Assembly (NCBI GenBank): GCA_028386065.3
Contig: JAKUCV010006169.1
Location: forward strand, 4,419-68,418
Origin: Turnera subulata
Lineage: Eukaryota > Streptophyta > Magnoliopsida > Malpighiales > Passifloraceae
Reading direction: 5' to 3'
DNA: 64,000 nucleotides
Both the position numbers and the translations under genes were made by a program. This document shows, one piece after another, positions 10,652 to 23,064 of this stretch (position 1 is its first letter; each line of letters begins with the position of its first letter). The notes below the pieces were generated by a model. The model was not told the origin of the DNA, did not search any database, and saw only the letters and a list, made by a program, of their open reading frames with translations.

Positions 10652-12594
10652 ATGGCTCTCCATACAGAGCACAAAGAGGTATGTAAAGACGGGGTCACCT
10701 TGTCTTATGCCTCTCTTGGGTCGAAAGGAATCGAAAAGGCAGCCCTCCCATAGAACTTGAAGTGAGGAGGTGGTCACGCAGCGCATTATAATGTCCACTA
10801 AGGTCCTTGGAAAACCCGCCAGAAGTAGAGTCTCCCGAATAAAGTCCCAATTCAGCCTGTCACAGGCTTTTTCCAAGTCAATTTTTATAGCCATAAGCCT
10901 TTTTCCTTCTCTTCTCACTCGCATAGTATGCATAGCTTCTTGGAGGATAACTACATTGTCGGTTATTTGTATCCCAGAAACAAAGCTGCTCTGTGTCGCA
11001 TGGACAAGTTGCGGCATCAAAGGCTGAATTCGGGAAGTAATGACCTTGGTGATGATCTTGTATAGGACGTTGCATAGGCCAATTGGTCGGAACTGGGCCA
11101 TCTTTCTAGGTTTGTCCACCTTCGGTATCAAGCAGATAAAAGTTTGGTTAATCACCTCATCCCAAAATCCTTCTTCGATCACTTTCTTTACAAAAGACAC
11201 GATGTTCATCTTAACAGAATCCCACTGAGACTGATAGAAGAGTGGGTTTAATCCATCTGGTCCTGGGGCCTTGAGAGCTCCCATTTGAAAGACCATGGAT
11301 TTAACTTCTTCTTCTTCTACGGGTGACATGAGCAATTCAGTTTCCTCATCCGTAATGGAGGGAGAGGCCAGGGCAAGTAGCACAGGCCTTGGTAGAGTAC
11401 CCTCCTCCGAGAACAGTTTCTGGAAATACTGCACTGCCAAGGCTCTTGCCTCAGGTTCGGTAATCCATTCCTTGTCAGGCCCTTGCAACATCAAGATCTT
11501 ACTCCTTCTAGCTTTGACTTTGGCCGAGGCATGGAAAAACGCTGTGTTGCGATTCCAAGCTTTCAGCCACCGACTCTTGGACTTCTGCATCCACAAGAGT
11601 TCTTCCTGCATGAGGATACTCTCCATTTCCAGCCTCAGCTCAGTCTCGAGGTCCGAGAGGAATTTTGAGGGTTTAACCTCTAAGTACCGCTGTATACCAG
11701 CCAACCGTGCTAGCAATTTCTTTTTCTTTATATGTATGTTGCTGAAGACCTGTTGATTCCAGATTTTCACTCTATCCACAAATACCCCAGCAGCTTCGAT
11801 CACATCATCTTTTGGTACCCAGGCATCAGCCACAAACTCTTTAAAATCCAGATGTGCCACCCAACTAGATTGGAATCTAAATAGGCGAGGTTGACTCCCA
11901 CACCTTCCATCTTGAGTGGTGTGAAGTAATATAGGGCAGTGATCAGATGACAAAAAAGGCAGATGGACAATAGAGGAATTCGGGAACTGCTCTATGCCAA
12001 ATTGCCCAGCAATTTGTCCAGCCTTGCAAGCTTTCCATCTCTTCTCCAGGTGAAACATGGCCTAGAGAAGCCCAAGTCTACCAACTGAGTATCATTGATG
12101 CATTGGAGGAAGTGCTTATTCGCTACTCCCTCCCTTCCTCCTCTATCCCTCCTCTCGGACCCTACAAGCACTGCATTAAAATCTCCTAGTAGAACCCAAG
12201 GGGCTGATAAACCAGGAGCCAGGACCTCCAGGTTACTCCATAAATATTTGTGCCACTTCTCATGTGGACTTCCATAAACAACCGTTAGAAAAAAGCTTTC
12301 AGTGGAGTTGGTGACCCGGGCATGAATGAACTGCGTGTGACAGAATACCACAGACACATCTACCCGCTCTTCCATCCACAGAAGCCAAATCCCACCTGCA
12401 AACCCTCGTGCATCAACACGATATGACCTGGAGAACCCCAGACGGTGGATGACACGGTCAGCCTGATGACCACTGATTCTAGGTTCGACTATCACTACAA
12501 TTGCAGGTTTATATTGTCTCATCCATTCTGCCAAAGTGGTCAGGAATTGGGGTTTGCCAGCTCCCTGACAATTCCAAGACATGATAGATAGCAT
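10652..12594 (-). pseudogene. LINE ORF2: AP-like endonuclease and truncated reverse transcriptase
   Basis: The frame from 12594 starts MLSIMSWNCQGAGKPQFL, with the endonuclease Asn (WNCQG), the Glu (VEPRISG), the GDFNAV box and KLARLDKLLGN. A frameshift near 12000-12058 moves to the frame 12058-10646, which supplies SSDHCPILL (catalytic Asp-His) and RT blocks: LKAPGPDGL, FRPIGLCNVLYKIITKVI, AIKIDLEKACDRLNW and KRGIRQGDP. The YADD box, thumb and any C-terminal domain are missing because of the copia insertion. It is non-functional. Confidence 0.9.
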
Positions 12595-12647
12595 AAAATT
12601 GATGACAAAGAAGAAGAAAATAAACTGTACAGAAAGAGCTAGTCGGC

Positions 12648-14439
12648 TCAGGTCGAAAATGAGGCCCCAGTGGCCTCCATATGACTGAATTCCCCAACAA
12701 CAGTAGGAGCAGGTAAAGAGAATAGTGCTTGGGGAGCAGTATCCACTGCCATTGCATCTTCTTCAATAATAACAACATCCATCGGACAAGGACCTACAGC
12801 CACCCAAGCATTACTTGGGGGGTCAGGCGGTTTAGTGGGTGCAGGGAGGACACAATTTGGGGAAGGTACCGATTCGGCTGGTAATTGCTGAGGCGGTACA
12901 TGAGGCTCATGGTCAGGAGTGGAGGTACCAGCAATCACAGAATGTTGGGACTCGTCAAGAGTGGTTACTGTGTGAGAGGCTGGTTGTATTTGCTTAGGTT
13001 GATGACTAGGGGTCTTCAGTGGTGGGTTATTTGGAGACGGATTCACACTGGGTTGGCTTCTGGATGACTGGGCTGGACTAGGGATACTAGGTGAGAAATT
13101 GGATATTTCCTTCAAGGGGGTTCTAGTCTTGGTGGACTGCTGTGGGGTATTTGTGGTCTTCGGGGATTGGGTCTTGTGAACGGTTCCGTTCTTGGACTTA
13201 GTATGTCTAGTGGGTTGAGCGTGGAGGTGTTGGGCTTGAACCTGGACAGGTGGATCAAATGTAGGTTCCTTGCCTGACCCGATTAGACTAGTGTTTGTCT
13301 ACGCTAAGGCTTCCTCTGTGAATAGTGCCCCAAAACGGTTGCCTGAGAGGGGTGATCCCGCACTGCCGACAGGACCGGATGGGTTATCCACCATGCGCCT
13401 GGGATTACGTCTTGGCTTGGGGGTAACATTCATCCATTCCCCTACCTTAGGGTGACTTGGGGTCCTGTTTGTCTCTCCAGTCCCTTCATGTGGCTGCTGA
13501 GCACTAGGCTCTACAGTCTCTTGCATCTTCTCAGTTGGGCCCTTACCACCCTCCATAACTGGTTGCCAAAGCGGACAAACCATAGGACTGTGGTCAATTC
13601 TACCGCATGTGTAGTAGATCGGTGGAAGTCCTTCATACGATACTTGTATGTCCTCCTTATCCAGCTTCACCACCCCTTTTAAAGGCTTCGTAAGAACCAC
13701 TGCCACTGCAAGCTTGGCGAACTTCCCCCTCTGTGCTTTCTCAGTCTTTGCATCTATCTTAACAGTCGATCCCACAACATTCCCTAGAGTGGTGAGGACC
13801 TTGGAGTGGTACCTGGTTGGTGATAAGCCCGGAAATCTTACCCAGCAAACCGCCTTGTCAATCGACTCCTTAGAAGGCTTGAAGTCCGGAGACCAAGGTT
13901 GAACACATAACACACTCCCAAAGAAGACCCACGGACCATCGACAAGAGCGTTGAAGTAATCTACTTGGCTCTGAAATCTGACAATGTAGAAATTATTATC
14001 CAGATCTACAATTCGGAATGGACTGGTAGGCTTCCAGAGAGTTTGGATTTTGGATTTCAACATCCGGTAGCCTATGGTCTTCCCCAATAGTTTTACCACC
14101 ACAGCATTCTCCCATGGCTTGTTGAGTCTGTTCTTAAATGCATCTGACAGTTCAATCGCAACACCATCTTCGTCCTCGTGGACTACTATATCACCTTCCT
14201 CAAATTCAACTTCCTCATCTTCCCACCAAGAATCTTCTTCACACTCAACATAAGGGCCGGATGCAAGTTTATCCTTGTAGGAAAAGCCTGGATCAAAGAG
14301 GTGCTCCTACGCACCTAACGAGAGAGGAGACCCGTGCTCTTTGAGCCGAACCTTCTTAGTTGATCGATCTGCATCTAGGCCATCTTGAGGAGGGTCAGTC
14401 GACTCAGACGGTGGCTCCAATCTTTTAGTGTCGTACATT
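12648..14439 (-). pseudogene. LINE ORF1: DUF4283 and CCHC gag-like protein
   Basis: ATG at 14439 opens MSMYDTKRLEPPSES. A frameshift near 14300 leads into FDPGFSYKDKL and an acidic stretch, then the DUF4283 domain (WENAVVVKLLGKTIGYRMLK...FRIVDLDNNFYIVRFQ). The zinc knuckle follows (IYYTCGRIDHSPMVC; the first Cys is Tyr) and then a Pro/Ser/Gln-rich tail. An amber stop at 13299-13301 interrupts the frame, which then continues open to TGA at 12648. The role would be RNA binding in the LINE ribonucleoprotein. Confidence 0.85.
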
Positions 14440-15686
14440 GACATATGAAAAGGGAGAGAGCTCTTAGAGAAACTTTTCTTTTTTTAGGGTCCCTTCATGC
14501 AAGATTTCTTCGATATATAGTCTTTCTTTTACTATGTGTTTGTAATCCTATTGTATTTGTACTTAATGCCTGCCTTCACAAACTGAAAGCATCCGCAGGG
14601 ATACTAATGTGATGGAAAGTTGGTGTATGTACTCTTGGTAAGATATCTCCAACCTCACTTCCCTCATGCCTGCTGTAACATCCTTGCCTCAGTGGATTCG
14701 GTCAAACAATGGAACGGAGTGCTGCGTAAATTTGATTGACTACTGCTTCTGTCAGCTATATTTTTCCCAGGTCCTGTTTGTATTATAGAGTTCTTGTAAG
14801 AGTAGAACTGTAAGAGTCGATTTGTTTTTAAGTGCAAGGTCATCTCCCATATGACCTTAGATATGTAATCTCTTTTAAGCACGTCAATAATACTATCGAT
14901 TAGCATAAAAAAAAAAAAGGTATCCATAAAACATATGATTCCCGTAAAAAAAAAAATGGATGATCCATATTTACCAAACCAGTAAAATTTAAAATGTGAA
15001 ATAAATTTTTCCCTACAAAAAATTATAAATTATGATTTGGAAAGAATACAGTACGAAATCCATTATGACACAGAAAATATGTTTTGTACTACGACTGTAG
15101 TTATATAGAGATTTTTTTTTTTTTTCACAAGGAAAGAGAGGAAAATAGACAGGTTTTTGTTTTATTCAACTATTTACAATTATGTGGCTATATTATAATT
15201 CATTAATTTTGGATGACTGGGCTTTTCATTAATAAAGACTGACTATAGATAGGATCTAGGATCTAAACCCATACGCGATATGCCTGTAATTGGATAAATA
15301 CAGAAAAGTAATACTGATCAAGTCATGCATGAAGCAAGGATTGATTAGCCTAATTTGCTGAATGTTTAAGAGGAATAAACAGACTTCAATACATAAAGAG
15401 AGAAGGAACTGAGCATCCCCACCACACTTCTCTGTATTATAAATGAGTTTTACATTAACTTCAACAAATCAGAAAAGAAAAAAACAAAAACCCAGAAGCA
15501 ACAAATAATACATATATGAAACAAATGCAGAGAATTACAATTACAAGAGGGGATGGACAAATAAAGAATAACAAATCTCTTTTATATAACCTTCATTTCC
15601 TTTTTTTCACATAGATCCTTTTCGCTTGTGGATGATATGACGCCTTTCTTACATATATATATATACGTATATATATGTATATGTGT
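14440..15686. other. Intergenic, downstream of PCaP1
   Basis: AT-rich DNA with A/T runs (14909, 14947, 15112). No gene is recognised. The minus-strand frame 14927-14664 has no recognisable content. The part next to 15687 should be the 3' UTR of PCaP1. Confidence 0.5.
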
Positions 15687-16073
15687 TCAAGGCTTTGGTG
15701 GTTCGGGTTCCTCCGCCACCTTGGCGGGTTCAGCTGCTGCTGGAGCTGCCGGGATTGGTTCTACCACTGTTTCACTCTTCTCGGCGGCCTCGACAGGGGC
15801 GGGTGCTGCTGCTGCTTCTTCTTCCTCTTTCTTCTCCGGCGGCTCAATCACTATCTCCTTGTCTTTGCTGGTTGTTTCCTCCTCAGTTTTAGTGGTCTCT
15901 GGAGGAGTAGCCTCAACTGCTTTCTCTTCTACCACAATAAAGCTGGAAACCTTCTCAAATACAAAGAAGACTGGACCTGACACATACGCTGCTCCATACG
16001 TTGAAGCTGCTTCTGATACAGCTTTTGATCCAGGAAACTCTGCATGCAAAAAACAATTAATTACCATCATCAC

Positions 16074-16107
<34 letters not shown>

Positions 16108-16862
16108 TAGTAATAATATATACTTATGATCTCTTTCTGTACATTCACCAAGTATACATATGTGGAATAAAGAAACAAACACACCCAAAACCAAAGAGAA
16201 AAAGGAAACTGTTTATATGGTATTTAAATTTTATTATCAAGAGAAGCATGAATGATGATCATACCGATTTTAACAAGTTCTTCAAGAAATTTTTGAACGG
16301 AAGGGGCGTGCTTCTTTAATCCTGCCTCTTTTCGTTCCTTGACTAAGGTCTGTTTCAAGATTTAATCAGAAAGAGAAGGTGATCAGCACTAGTTTTCCCT
16401 TTTATAAAAAAAATTACATATAAGATGTTTATGTAATATAAAACCGGCCGGACCTTGATTTCAGCTGATGAAGCTTCATATACTTCTAGCACTTTAGGCT
16501 GGAGCTCAGTCTTCTTCTCTTCAAACTCCTTGTTGATTTCTTCCTGAAACGAAGAAAAACGTAGTGATCAATATCAAAATAAAGCCAACTCTAAGAGATA
16601 TGCACTCTTGGGTGGTATTTAAAATATACAAATTAGAAAGAACTTATAAATTTTCCCGTCTTTCATCATAAGAAGAAAGAACTAATATTTTTGTGAAAAG
16701 AAACGAAAAAATTCTACATCAGCAAATATATAAAAGTTAACGGGAAGAGACCTTGGTGCCATCAAAAGACTTGCAAGCTTCAGCGGCAGCTGCTTTCTTG
16801 CCACTGTCCTTCTCAAAAACCTTCTTGATCTTTGGCAGAACCTTAGTTTTCCAATAACCCAT
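15687..16862 (-). CDS. PCaP1: Plasma membrane-associated cation-binding protein 1-like (DREPP family)
   Basis: Four exons (minus): 16862-16752, 16543-16454, 16349-16265, 16039-15687. All junctions are GT-AG, 639 nt, 212 aa. The start MGYWKTKVLPKIKKVF is the family signature: Gly2 is the known N-myristoylation site, followed by a basic lipid/Ca2+/calmodulin-binding segment. The middle keeps NKEFEEKKTELQPKV and EFPGSKAVSEAAS. The C-terminal half is Glu/Pro/Ala/Thr-rich and ends EPPKP. In Arabidopsis the homologue binds phosphoinositides, Ca2+ and cytoskeleton at the plasma membrane and tracks cytosolic Ca2+; that role is inferred here by homology. Length is near the Arabidopsis 225 aa. A (TA)n repeat lies in intron 3. 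The neighbours are transposons, so context adds nothing. Confidence 0.95.
16078..16105. repeat. (TA)n microsatellite in PCaP1 intron 3
   Basis: An uninterrupted TA dinucleotide run of about 14 units. Confidence 0.9.
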
Positions 16863-19800
16863 GTCTTTAAATTAGTCTCCTAAAGCAAGTGTGAAAATTA
16901 AGCTCCTGAAAAACCAATTTAGCAAAACACACAACAAATCAAAAAGCAGTCACTAAACTCCTAGAGAATTTCTTCAAGAAAATGAAACGGACAGGGGGAG
17001 TCTACGTATATATATGTGTATAAGGGGATCAATAAATTTAGACAAGCAATAAATGAAACAGACATCTTCTGACAAAATTAAAAACATGTACACATGACTT
17101 CAAATATGTGCCAAGTATTCATACAAGTACAAACAATAAGCAAAATTGATGAAAGGAAGCTTGCTTGCTGTCCTGCTAGCTAGCTAGGTAGAAGAGAGAA
17201 TCTATTGATCTCTGTTTCTCCCTGATGACCACTTACTTGCAAACTCTTTTTTATGATATCTCTCTCAGTACTATCTTCTTCTCTCCAAGTCCAACTCAAT
17301 TAACTGTTGCACCCAACTGTCCCTCCAAATTAAGGCACATAAAAGCTTTATTAAGAGACTATGGCATCATATAGCGACCTTCATTCCACATATAAAAGAG
17401 CCCCTTCCCATCCCATTAAATTACAAGGCATACCAATTAAGAATGACCTTCTCTACCCCTACTGTTTAATTAAAAAATTCATGCATATGATGATATGATA
17501 TGAAATGGAAAGAGTCCACATCAGACAGCAGATATTAGGTTGGCTTAGGTTGCTTGATTGATTTGATGATTGGGGGGGGGGAAGTTGTAAATAATGGGGG
17601 TGCCTGGAGGAGGGAATGGGGAGAAGAAATGTGGGGCCGGGGCCCAGGGAGAAGACAACTGGCAAACAACCTCAATGAAAGGTGGCAGATATGAGGGGGT
17701 GGGTGGGGTCCTCATCTCTCTCTCTCTCTCTCTCTCTCAAATTAGGGTTGCAAAATGTTTGATGTTGATCTGTAACAAAATGTGTTCCCTTTTGCCTCCT
17801 CCTCACACTCCCCACGTGGCTTCGCTGGTTCCTCCTCAATCGCGCCCTCCCCTCAATGACTAATTTTTCTTTTTCTTGTTTGAATTTGTTCTTTCCTTCC
17901 TTATTTTCTCATTTTCTTTTGTTTTCTTTAAGGAAAAAAAAATGTTTATTCATCATCGCCTCCTTTGGATACTCTGCATCTGTATATGTTGATACTCAAC
18001 TGCTCTTATAATGTGGACAACATCACAATCCATGTCTGCTTTATTGTTGTAGTTTGATTGCTTTGCAGCTGTTATCATAATACATCGATCATATCATATA
18101 TGCATGCCAACTACGTACGTCGATTAGCTAGGTTTGTAAAAATATAGCCCCTTTTTTAAGAATTTGTAAGAGAATTAAGTAAATTCATTTTAATTATAAG
18201 AGAATTTCTCTTACAAATTAAGAGTATTTCAGTTAATTGTTTTATTTTATTTTTATGAATTAAGTTATTGTAGTATATTAATACCCCCACCCCCCCCAAT
18301 CGAATGCAAGCCACAAACATATGGTCGCTCTGCATTCTCTAGTCTGTGGTTCTAATTCCACTAGCTATGAATTGAAGGCCGGTTATTTCTAGCTGTTGTT
18401 GTAGGGTAATGTCTCATTAATTAGATTACATATACATATATGCTGATGTGCTACACAGTATATGCTTTCACATCAAAGATATATGTATATGTATATGCCA
18501 TATTTAACGTAATAAATTAAATGAGATATATTGTTGTCGTCTGTGTAATATACACACACACATATTCGTTCACACGCAAAAGAAATGATACGAGCTAGCT
18601 TTCATGCACATGGGATGCTTGATTACAATATATCCTGTGTTTGAAACAACAAAAGAGCCAGGGACAAGAACCATGGATTAGTAGAAGGTGGGGTTGATCT
18701 TTGATTAAAGGATTGTACATTAATTGAAGGATGTGCAACTTAGTACATGCATACATCAATTAATTAATTAAGAGTAGATATCATATATACCACACCTTTA
18801 TTAATTACCTGACCTGACAGGCATTAATATAGTCATATAGAAGTAGGAATATGCTGATGAAGTTGGAGATAATCTGTCAACAACTCTAATTCGGTGGCTT
18901 TTGTAACCAGGTACGTATATGGACAACTATATCATCGAGTTTCTCTTTTTCGTTTGTTCCATTCCAAAGACAGGACAATGTTCTCTTACAGGGACACATA
19001 TAGATTGTCTGATACTAAAATAACGGAATTGGTAGCTAGTTTGGAATTGTCTCTTGGAAGTCAATTAATTCATGTAATAAGTATACACATCTGTAAAATT
19101 GTATTGTGTGTAACACACAGCTAACCCAATATTCTCAGTAATCCGTTTTAACCGGTTCCAGTTATTGACTGAGAAAGCTTTCTTTATAAAATTCTCTTGA
19201 TTGTCAACAGAAAAATTCAGAATCGATATCATGTATGTCATTCTTCAATGTCTCTGATTTCCTGCATACTATGATTGCACGAGTAAGCATTTGATAGAAC
19301 AGTGTTTTGCGAGATTATATAATTACTTCCGTCTTAATTAAGACATTTTTTTGTTTTTCTTTTCCTTTAGGGTCAAAAGACCAATTCTCGTTCCAGCATT
19401 TATACTTCTCTTTTTCTCCATTAACATCGTTTCGAGATGATAAATTTTTTTGGTCAACATCAAGATATTGAATTTGAAGCAGTGCCAAAGAGAAATAAAA
19501 GGACAAGGTGGAAGAATCTACTTACTACCATATACATTATTATTTATTATTATTTTTTGTCAGCAAGGATGGGTATTTCATTAATTAAAATACGAGTACA
19601 TAGCATACAGTGCGCATATGGGTAAATACAAACTCAAATACAACCTAAATAGAACTGGCCAGATACATTGACCCAAAACATAAGATACATAATTAAAGAA
19701 CATATAAATATGACTTAGGAGGAACAGATAAACATTACTTAGGACAAAGACTTAAAATAGTAACTCAAAATTCAACTTTAGGCCAATAACATTGGACCTA

Positions 19801-21238
19801 ATCAACATGAGAAAAGTGGGTGATATAATACTAGTTAGGACCAGCGGGATCCCCAAATTCCATGAAGTTGTCTTAATGCCTTTTACAATCGACATTTGAT
19901 CATTGATGCAATCAAATTTTGATGTCTTGTTCCTAAGCCAAATTTCCTCAACCCACTTCTTTCTCAACACCGGGTCTGGCTTGACGTTGGTACAGCCACC
20001 ACCATCGCCGTCACCATCTTCGTCACTGCCACCGCCAAAATCCACAGCTTGCAATAGGAGCTGTGGCTCTACTGCAAGCACAATCCAAACTGGACCACCA
20101 TTATCACCTTCACCGTCACCTTCGTCACTGCCGCTGCCATCACCGGCAAATCACACCTCTACCGATGCAACTCTTGCTTCGGAACTCCATTCAAACAGCA
20201 ACTACACCACCTCAAGCAAAGCTTGAGAAACTTTGATAAACTTGATGAAATTGGGGTCAAAAGGACCCTATACCCGGTTGAATCCGGTACTAGACAAATA
20301 GGTTCGAAAGATCTCGATCGATCTCAGGTAAACCCACTGACTTTAAGTGAAAGAAATTGATACCTCTCTAGGCTTAGCATTGCGTCGAACACTTGGAGTG
20401 CACAACCAGTTGCATCCAAAGCTTTCCTTGCATATGCCCCATGCCACCACCTGCAACTACTATATTGCACACTAGCAATTATAAGCAGCGTAGATGACTT
20501 GTGCAATCGTGAAGGAGCATTAAAGTGGAAGAAGATAACAGAGTGTTGATTAGAATTCAGAAGAAAGTATGAAAATGGGGGAGAGAAAGTGGATACTTGA
20601 GTTTGATGAAGAAAAAAAGGTTGATGCAGGGGCTCACATTATAAGTTTGTAATGGTTATGTGCTTATGGTAGTTGTTGTTATATATATGATCAACCATTC
20701 CAATATTCCATTTGATCACACCTTGACAAGCAATCTTAAGGCTTGCCAGCCAAGCCTTTAAATTATCAGATAACATCTTCTTTTTATTTTCCTGGCGAGA
20801 TGGTATTTGTGAAGTTTAGACTATTTGAAAATCTAGATATGAAATTTGTGTTTAATTTTGTCTTACAGTGAATTAATGCCAATTTAAGGCCTTTTTTCTA
20901 AAAGAACTATGGATCCCGTCTAAGCTAACAACAACGACCACTAGGTTTGATTTCGATTAGATAAGCATAAAATTTTTGGAGATGCATATCAATCGCTATC
21001 ATTTCTTTTTTGTTTGGTTTGATTTCCTCGTAGTAGATTCTATGTGCCAGTTATAAACTATATTTAATAAATCTCACCACACTCTTGTTTGCAAACTAAT
21101 TTAACTGTAGAGTCGAGTTAAACATCGCTAGTGGATCAACGATTAGCCTCATGATAGACATGTTGAGCACAACTCGTAATAGAGCTGATGACCATTCCTG
21201 CAGTTGTAAGTTATCAAGCTTGGTCACTATATGTTAAT
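16863..21238. other. Intergenic, upstream of PCaP1; no confident gene
   Basis: The first few hundred bases should hold the PCaP1 5' UTR and promoter. Visible landmarks are a G-run at 17572-17581, a (TC)n run at 17715-17738 and a C-run near 18285-18297. Around 19752-20506 there are short frames on both strands, including a minus-strand WWHGAYARKALDATG stretch at 20506-20324 that looks protein-like but that I cannot assign. Nothing else stands out. Confidence 0.45.
17715..17738. repeat. (TC)n microsatellite
   Basis: About 12 TC units in the intergenic region upstream of PCaP1. Confidence 0.9.
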
Positions 21239-21243
21239 GTTTC

Positions 21244-21682
21244 TGTAACGTTCAGGCTTGTTGACTGTCACTACAGATCAACACGGGACCTTTCCAATAT
21301 GCTTTGTCCTCGTTCGCATGTTTCCGGGAAAAACTTTCCAGGAGGTCACCCATCCTAGAATTGCACCAAGTCAAGCACGTTTAACTTTGGAGTTTTTTTT
21401 GGAATGAGCACCTTGTTGATATAGTTAGTACCCATCAAACCGTTTAAGTTATTCTCGATTATACAGTCCTTCATTTGAGCTATTCTTAATTATACAGTCT
21501 CATACACGTATAATTACGAAATCTCCCCATCCCTACACAGTCTCAGGATCTCTCCTATTCCGGTGTGGATTCGGTTCATTCATGTGCCCCTCTATCTGGA
21601 AGCCCGCTGGAATTCGCTCCTTGTCCAAGTTTAGTCCGGCATCAGCATATACTTCCCGACCTCATAGACCCCGAGTGTCACA
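21244..21682 (-). mobile_element. Solo LTR of a Cassandra-type TRIM retrotransposon
   Basis: The 439-bp segment begins TGTAACGTTCAGG and ends GAGTGTCACA, and is flanked by GTTTC at 21239-21243 and 21683-21687. It contains a 5S rRNA-like stretch on the minus strand (21331-21394), the defining feature of Cassandra LTRs. No second LTR or internal region is adjacent, so it is a solo LTR. It is slightly longer than the LTRs usually described for the family. Confidence 0.85.
21331..21394 (-). other. 5S rRNA-derived segment inside the Cassandra LTR
   Basis: On the minus strand the bases CTAGGATGGGTGACCTCC are a signature of the plant 5S rRNA 3' half. Upstream, CTCCAAAGTTAAACGTGCTTG matches the internal promoter region with a few changes. 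The middle (near 21357-21370) has lost the usual GGCGAGAGTAGTA. It is a decayed element part, not a 5S gene. Confidence 0.8.
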
Positions 21683-21687
21683 GTTTC

Positions 21688-22440
21688 TAACTCCAATGGT
21701 TGAAGCTTTCTTCTTTTTTTTTGTGGAAAAGAGTAAGATCATTCATTTATTTATACCCATTGGTAAAAAGCCTCAAGAAATAAAGTTTAAAGGTACAGTA
21801 ATCCCGCATAAATCAAAGAAGGAGAGGCTGGAAAAAGATCCAGGCCCTCCTAAATCATCAGTACCAATTGTTTTCAGAACCAAATAAAATATTATAGAAC
21901 CAAATTGTAAAATATCATCATAATCACGAGTAGGTCAAAAGGGATTCAGCTCAACGGCTCTAGCTTCTCGGGCTGGATTGCATCTAGGGGTGGAGCTCGT
22001 TTTTTACAGGACGGTGTTTGATTGGTTAATATTAATTTCGCCTTATGTTCGTCTAGCTAGATTGGAACAAAGTGGCACTACTTCAACACCCCGATTCATG
22101 GCCAGTGCCATTGTTGAATCCTTCCTGTTTACACTAGAGCAACAAGAGTGGCCAAAAAGGAATGCTCACCTGCTTTGTCACCTATCTTTGCAATAGGCGA
22201 CACATTATTTATTTTATTTTTATTGAATTCATGTACGCAATGTTTTCAGTATTGTTTTTCTGTTGGCAATCCCCTTTGCTTTTGAAATGTTAGGTTTATA
22301 GTTTTGTAGCTGATGACGAATGAGTTTTAGCATCACAAACACGTGGCTTTTTACCACCATTAAATCCCAGTTGAAGAGTCTTTTAGCAATGAAAGGATTT
22401 ACGCATTAAGCTTTACTCTTGCGTTAGTAACCTATCACGG
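21688..22440. other. Intergenic, nothing recognised
   Basis: AT-rich sequence with a T-run at 21713-21721. The short open frames have no recognisable domains. Confidence 0.4.
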
Positions 22441-22800
22441 GCAATGAAAAGACAACAAATAAATTCTGCTCACCCTCCAAAAACCCCTATAAAAGGGTAC
22501 GAGGTAAGAGTGAAAAACACAAGAGAAAAGCCTCACAAAAAGTAAAGTTAGCACATTACTCTCCAAAAAAAACTCTCTCCACTAAAAAAAACTCTCTCCA
22601 CAAAAAAAAAACTCTCTCTCTCTCCAAGAGTATTCTAGGGAATAAACCCTAGACTTCTCCGGATCCTTCTTGTTAGTCTTGCAGGTCCTTCAAGCATCAG
22701 GATCAGGTCTCCAGGCGTCAATGTCAGGTCCTCCAAGCATCAAGATTATGCCATTGAGTACACAATCAAGTCCAAAGAATTTATATCCATTTCCTGGTAA
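22441..22800 (+). promoter_or_regulatory. Promoter-like stretch with short tandem repeats, possibly LTR-derived
   Basis: CCCTATAAAAGGG near 22490 is a strong TATA box on the plus strand. It is followed by three AC/TCTCTCC units separated by A-runs (22558-22626). Three imperfect copies of a 21-22 bp unit beginning CAGGTC start at 22682, 22704 and 22725. No matching coding region follows. It may be the U3/R part of an old LTR; no terminal pair could be defined. Confidence 0.35.
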
Positions 22801-23064
22801 AAAAATCCATTTTTTACAGTAGCTGTTTGGATTTGAAGGATACGGATTTTGTTGGTGAAAGTATTTTTTTTTTATATGAATGATTGAATTAGTATTGAAA
22901 TAGAAGCAGAGTATAAAGCTAGTAATGCCATCGAAGAAATAGCAGAGTATTACATGGGAAAAGAGAAACCCACCATCAGACTAACAACGGAAAACATTGA
23001 TCTCACCTACCTACCAAAAAACCAGTTAAACAAAAGACAGTTTGCAAGCCACTCACGCCACTCC

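Larger units (their letters stand above)
10652..14439 (-). mobile_element. L1-type LINE, cut by the copia insertion
   Basis: ORF1 (DUF4283 and a zinc knuckle) is at 14439-12648 and ORF2 (endonuclease, then RT) from 12594 leftward to 10652, both minus strand, separated by 53 bp. RT stops at LFVLCMESH, upstream of the catalytic YADD box, exactly at the copia LTR edge. The rest of ORF2, the 3' UTR and the poly(A) should lie to the left of base 1. The 5' end is not defined; bases just above 14439 may be 5' UTR. Confidence 0.9.

Noticed and set aside
15628..16110. 160-codon plus-strand frame rich in Ser/Ala/Gly
   Set aside because: Antisense of the Glu/Ala/Pro-rich PCaP1 exon 4; it runs into a (TA)n repeat.
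19752..20506. Overlapping frames on both strands, one with Pro/Ser repeats and one with WWHGAYARKALDATG
   Set aside because: No family recognised, no splice structure that closes, and the Pro/Ser frame is the antisense of a GGTGGC-type repeat.
21331..21394. 5S rRNA gene
   Set aside because: Only part of the 5S sequence is present, with a central loss, and it lies inside a TG...CA unit with target duplications, so it belongs to a Cassandra-type LTR.
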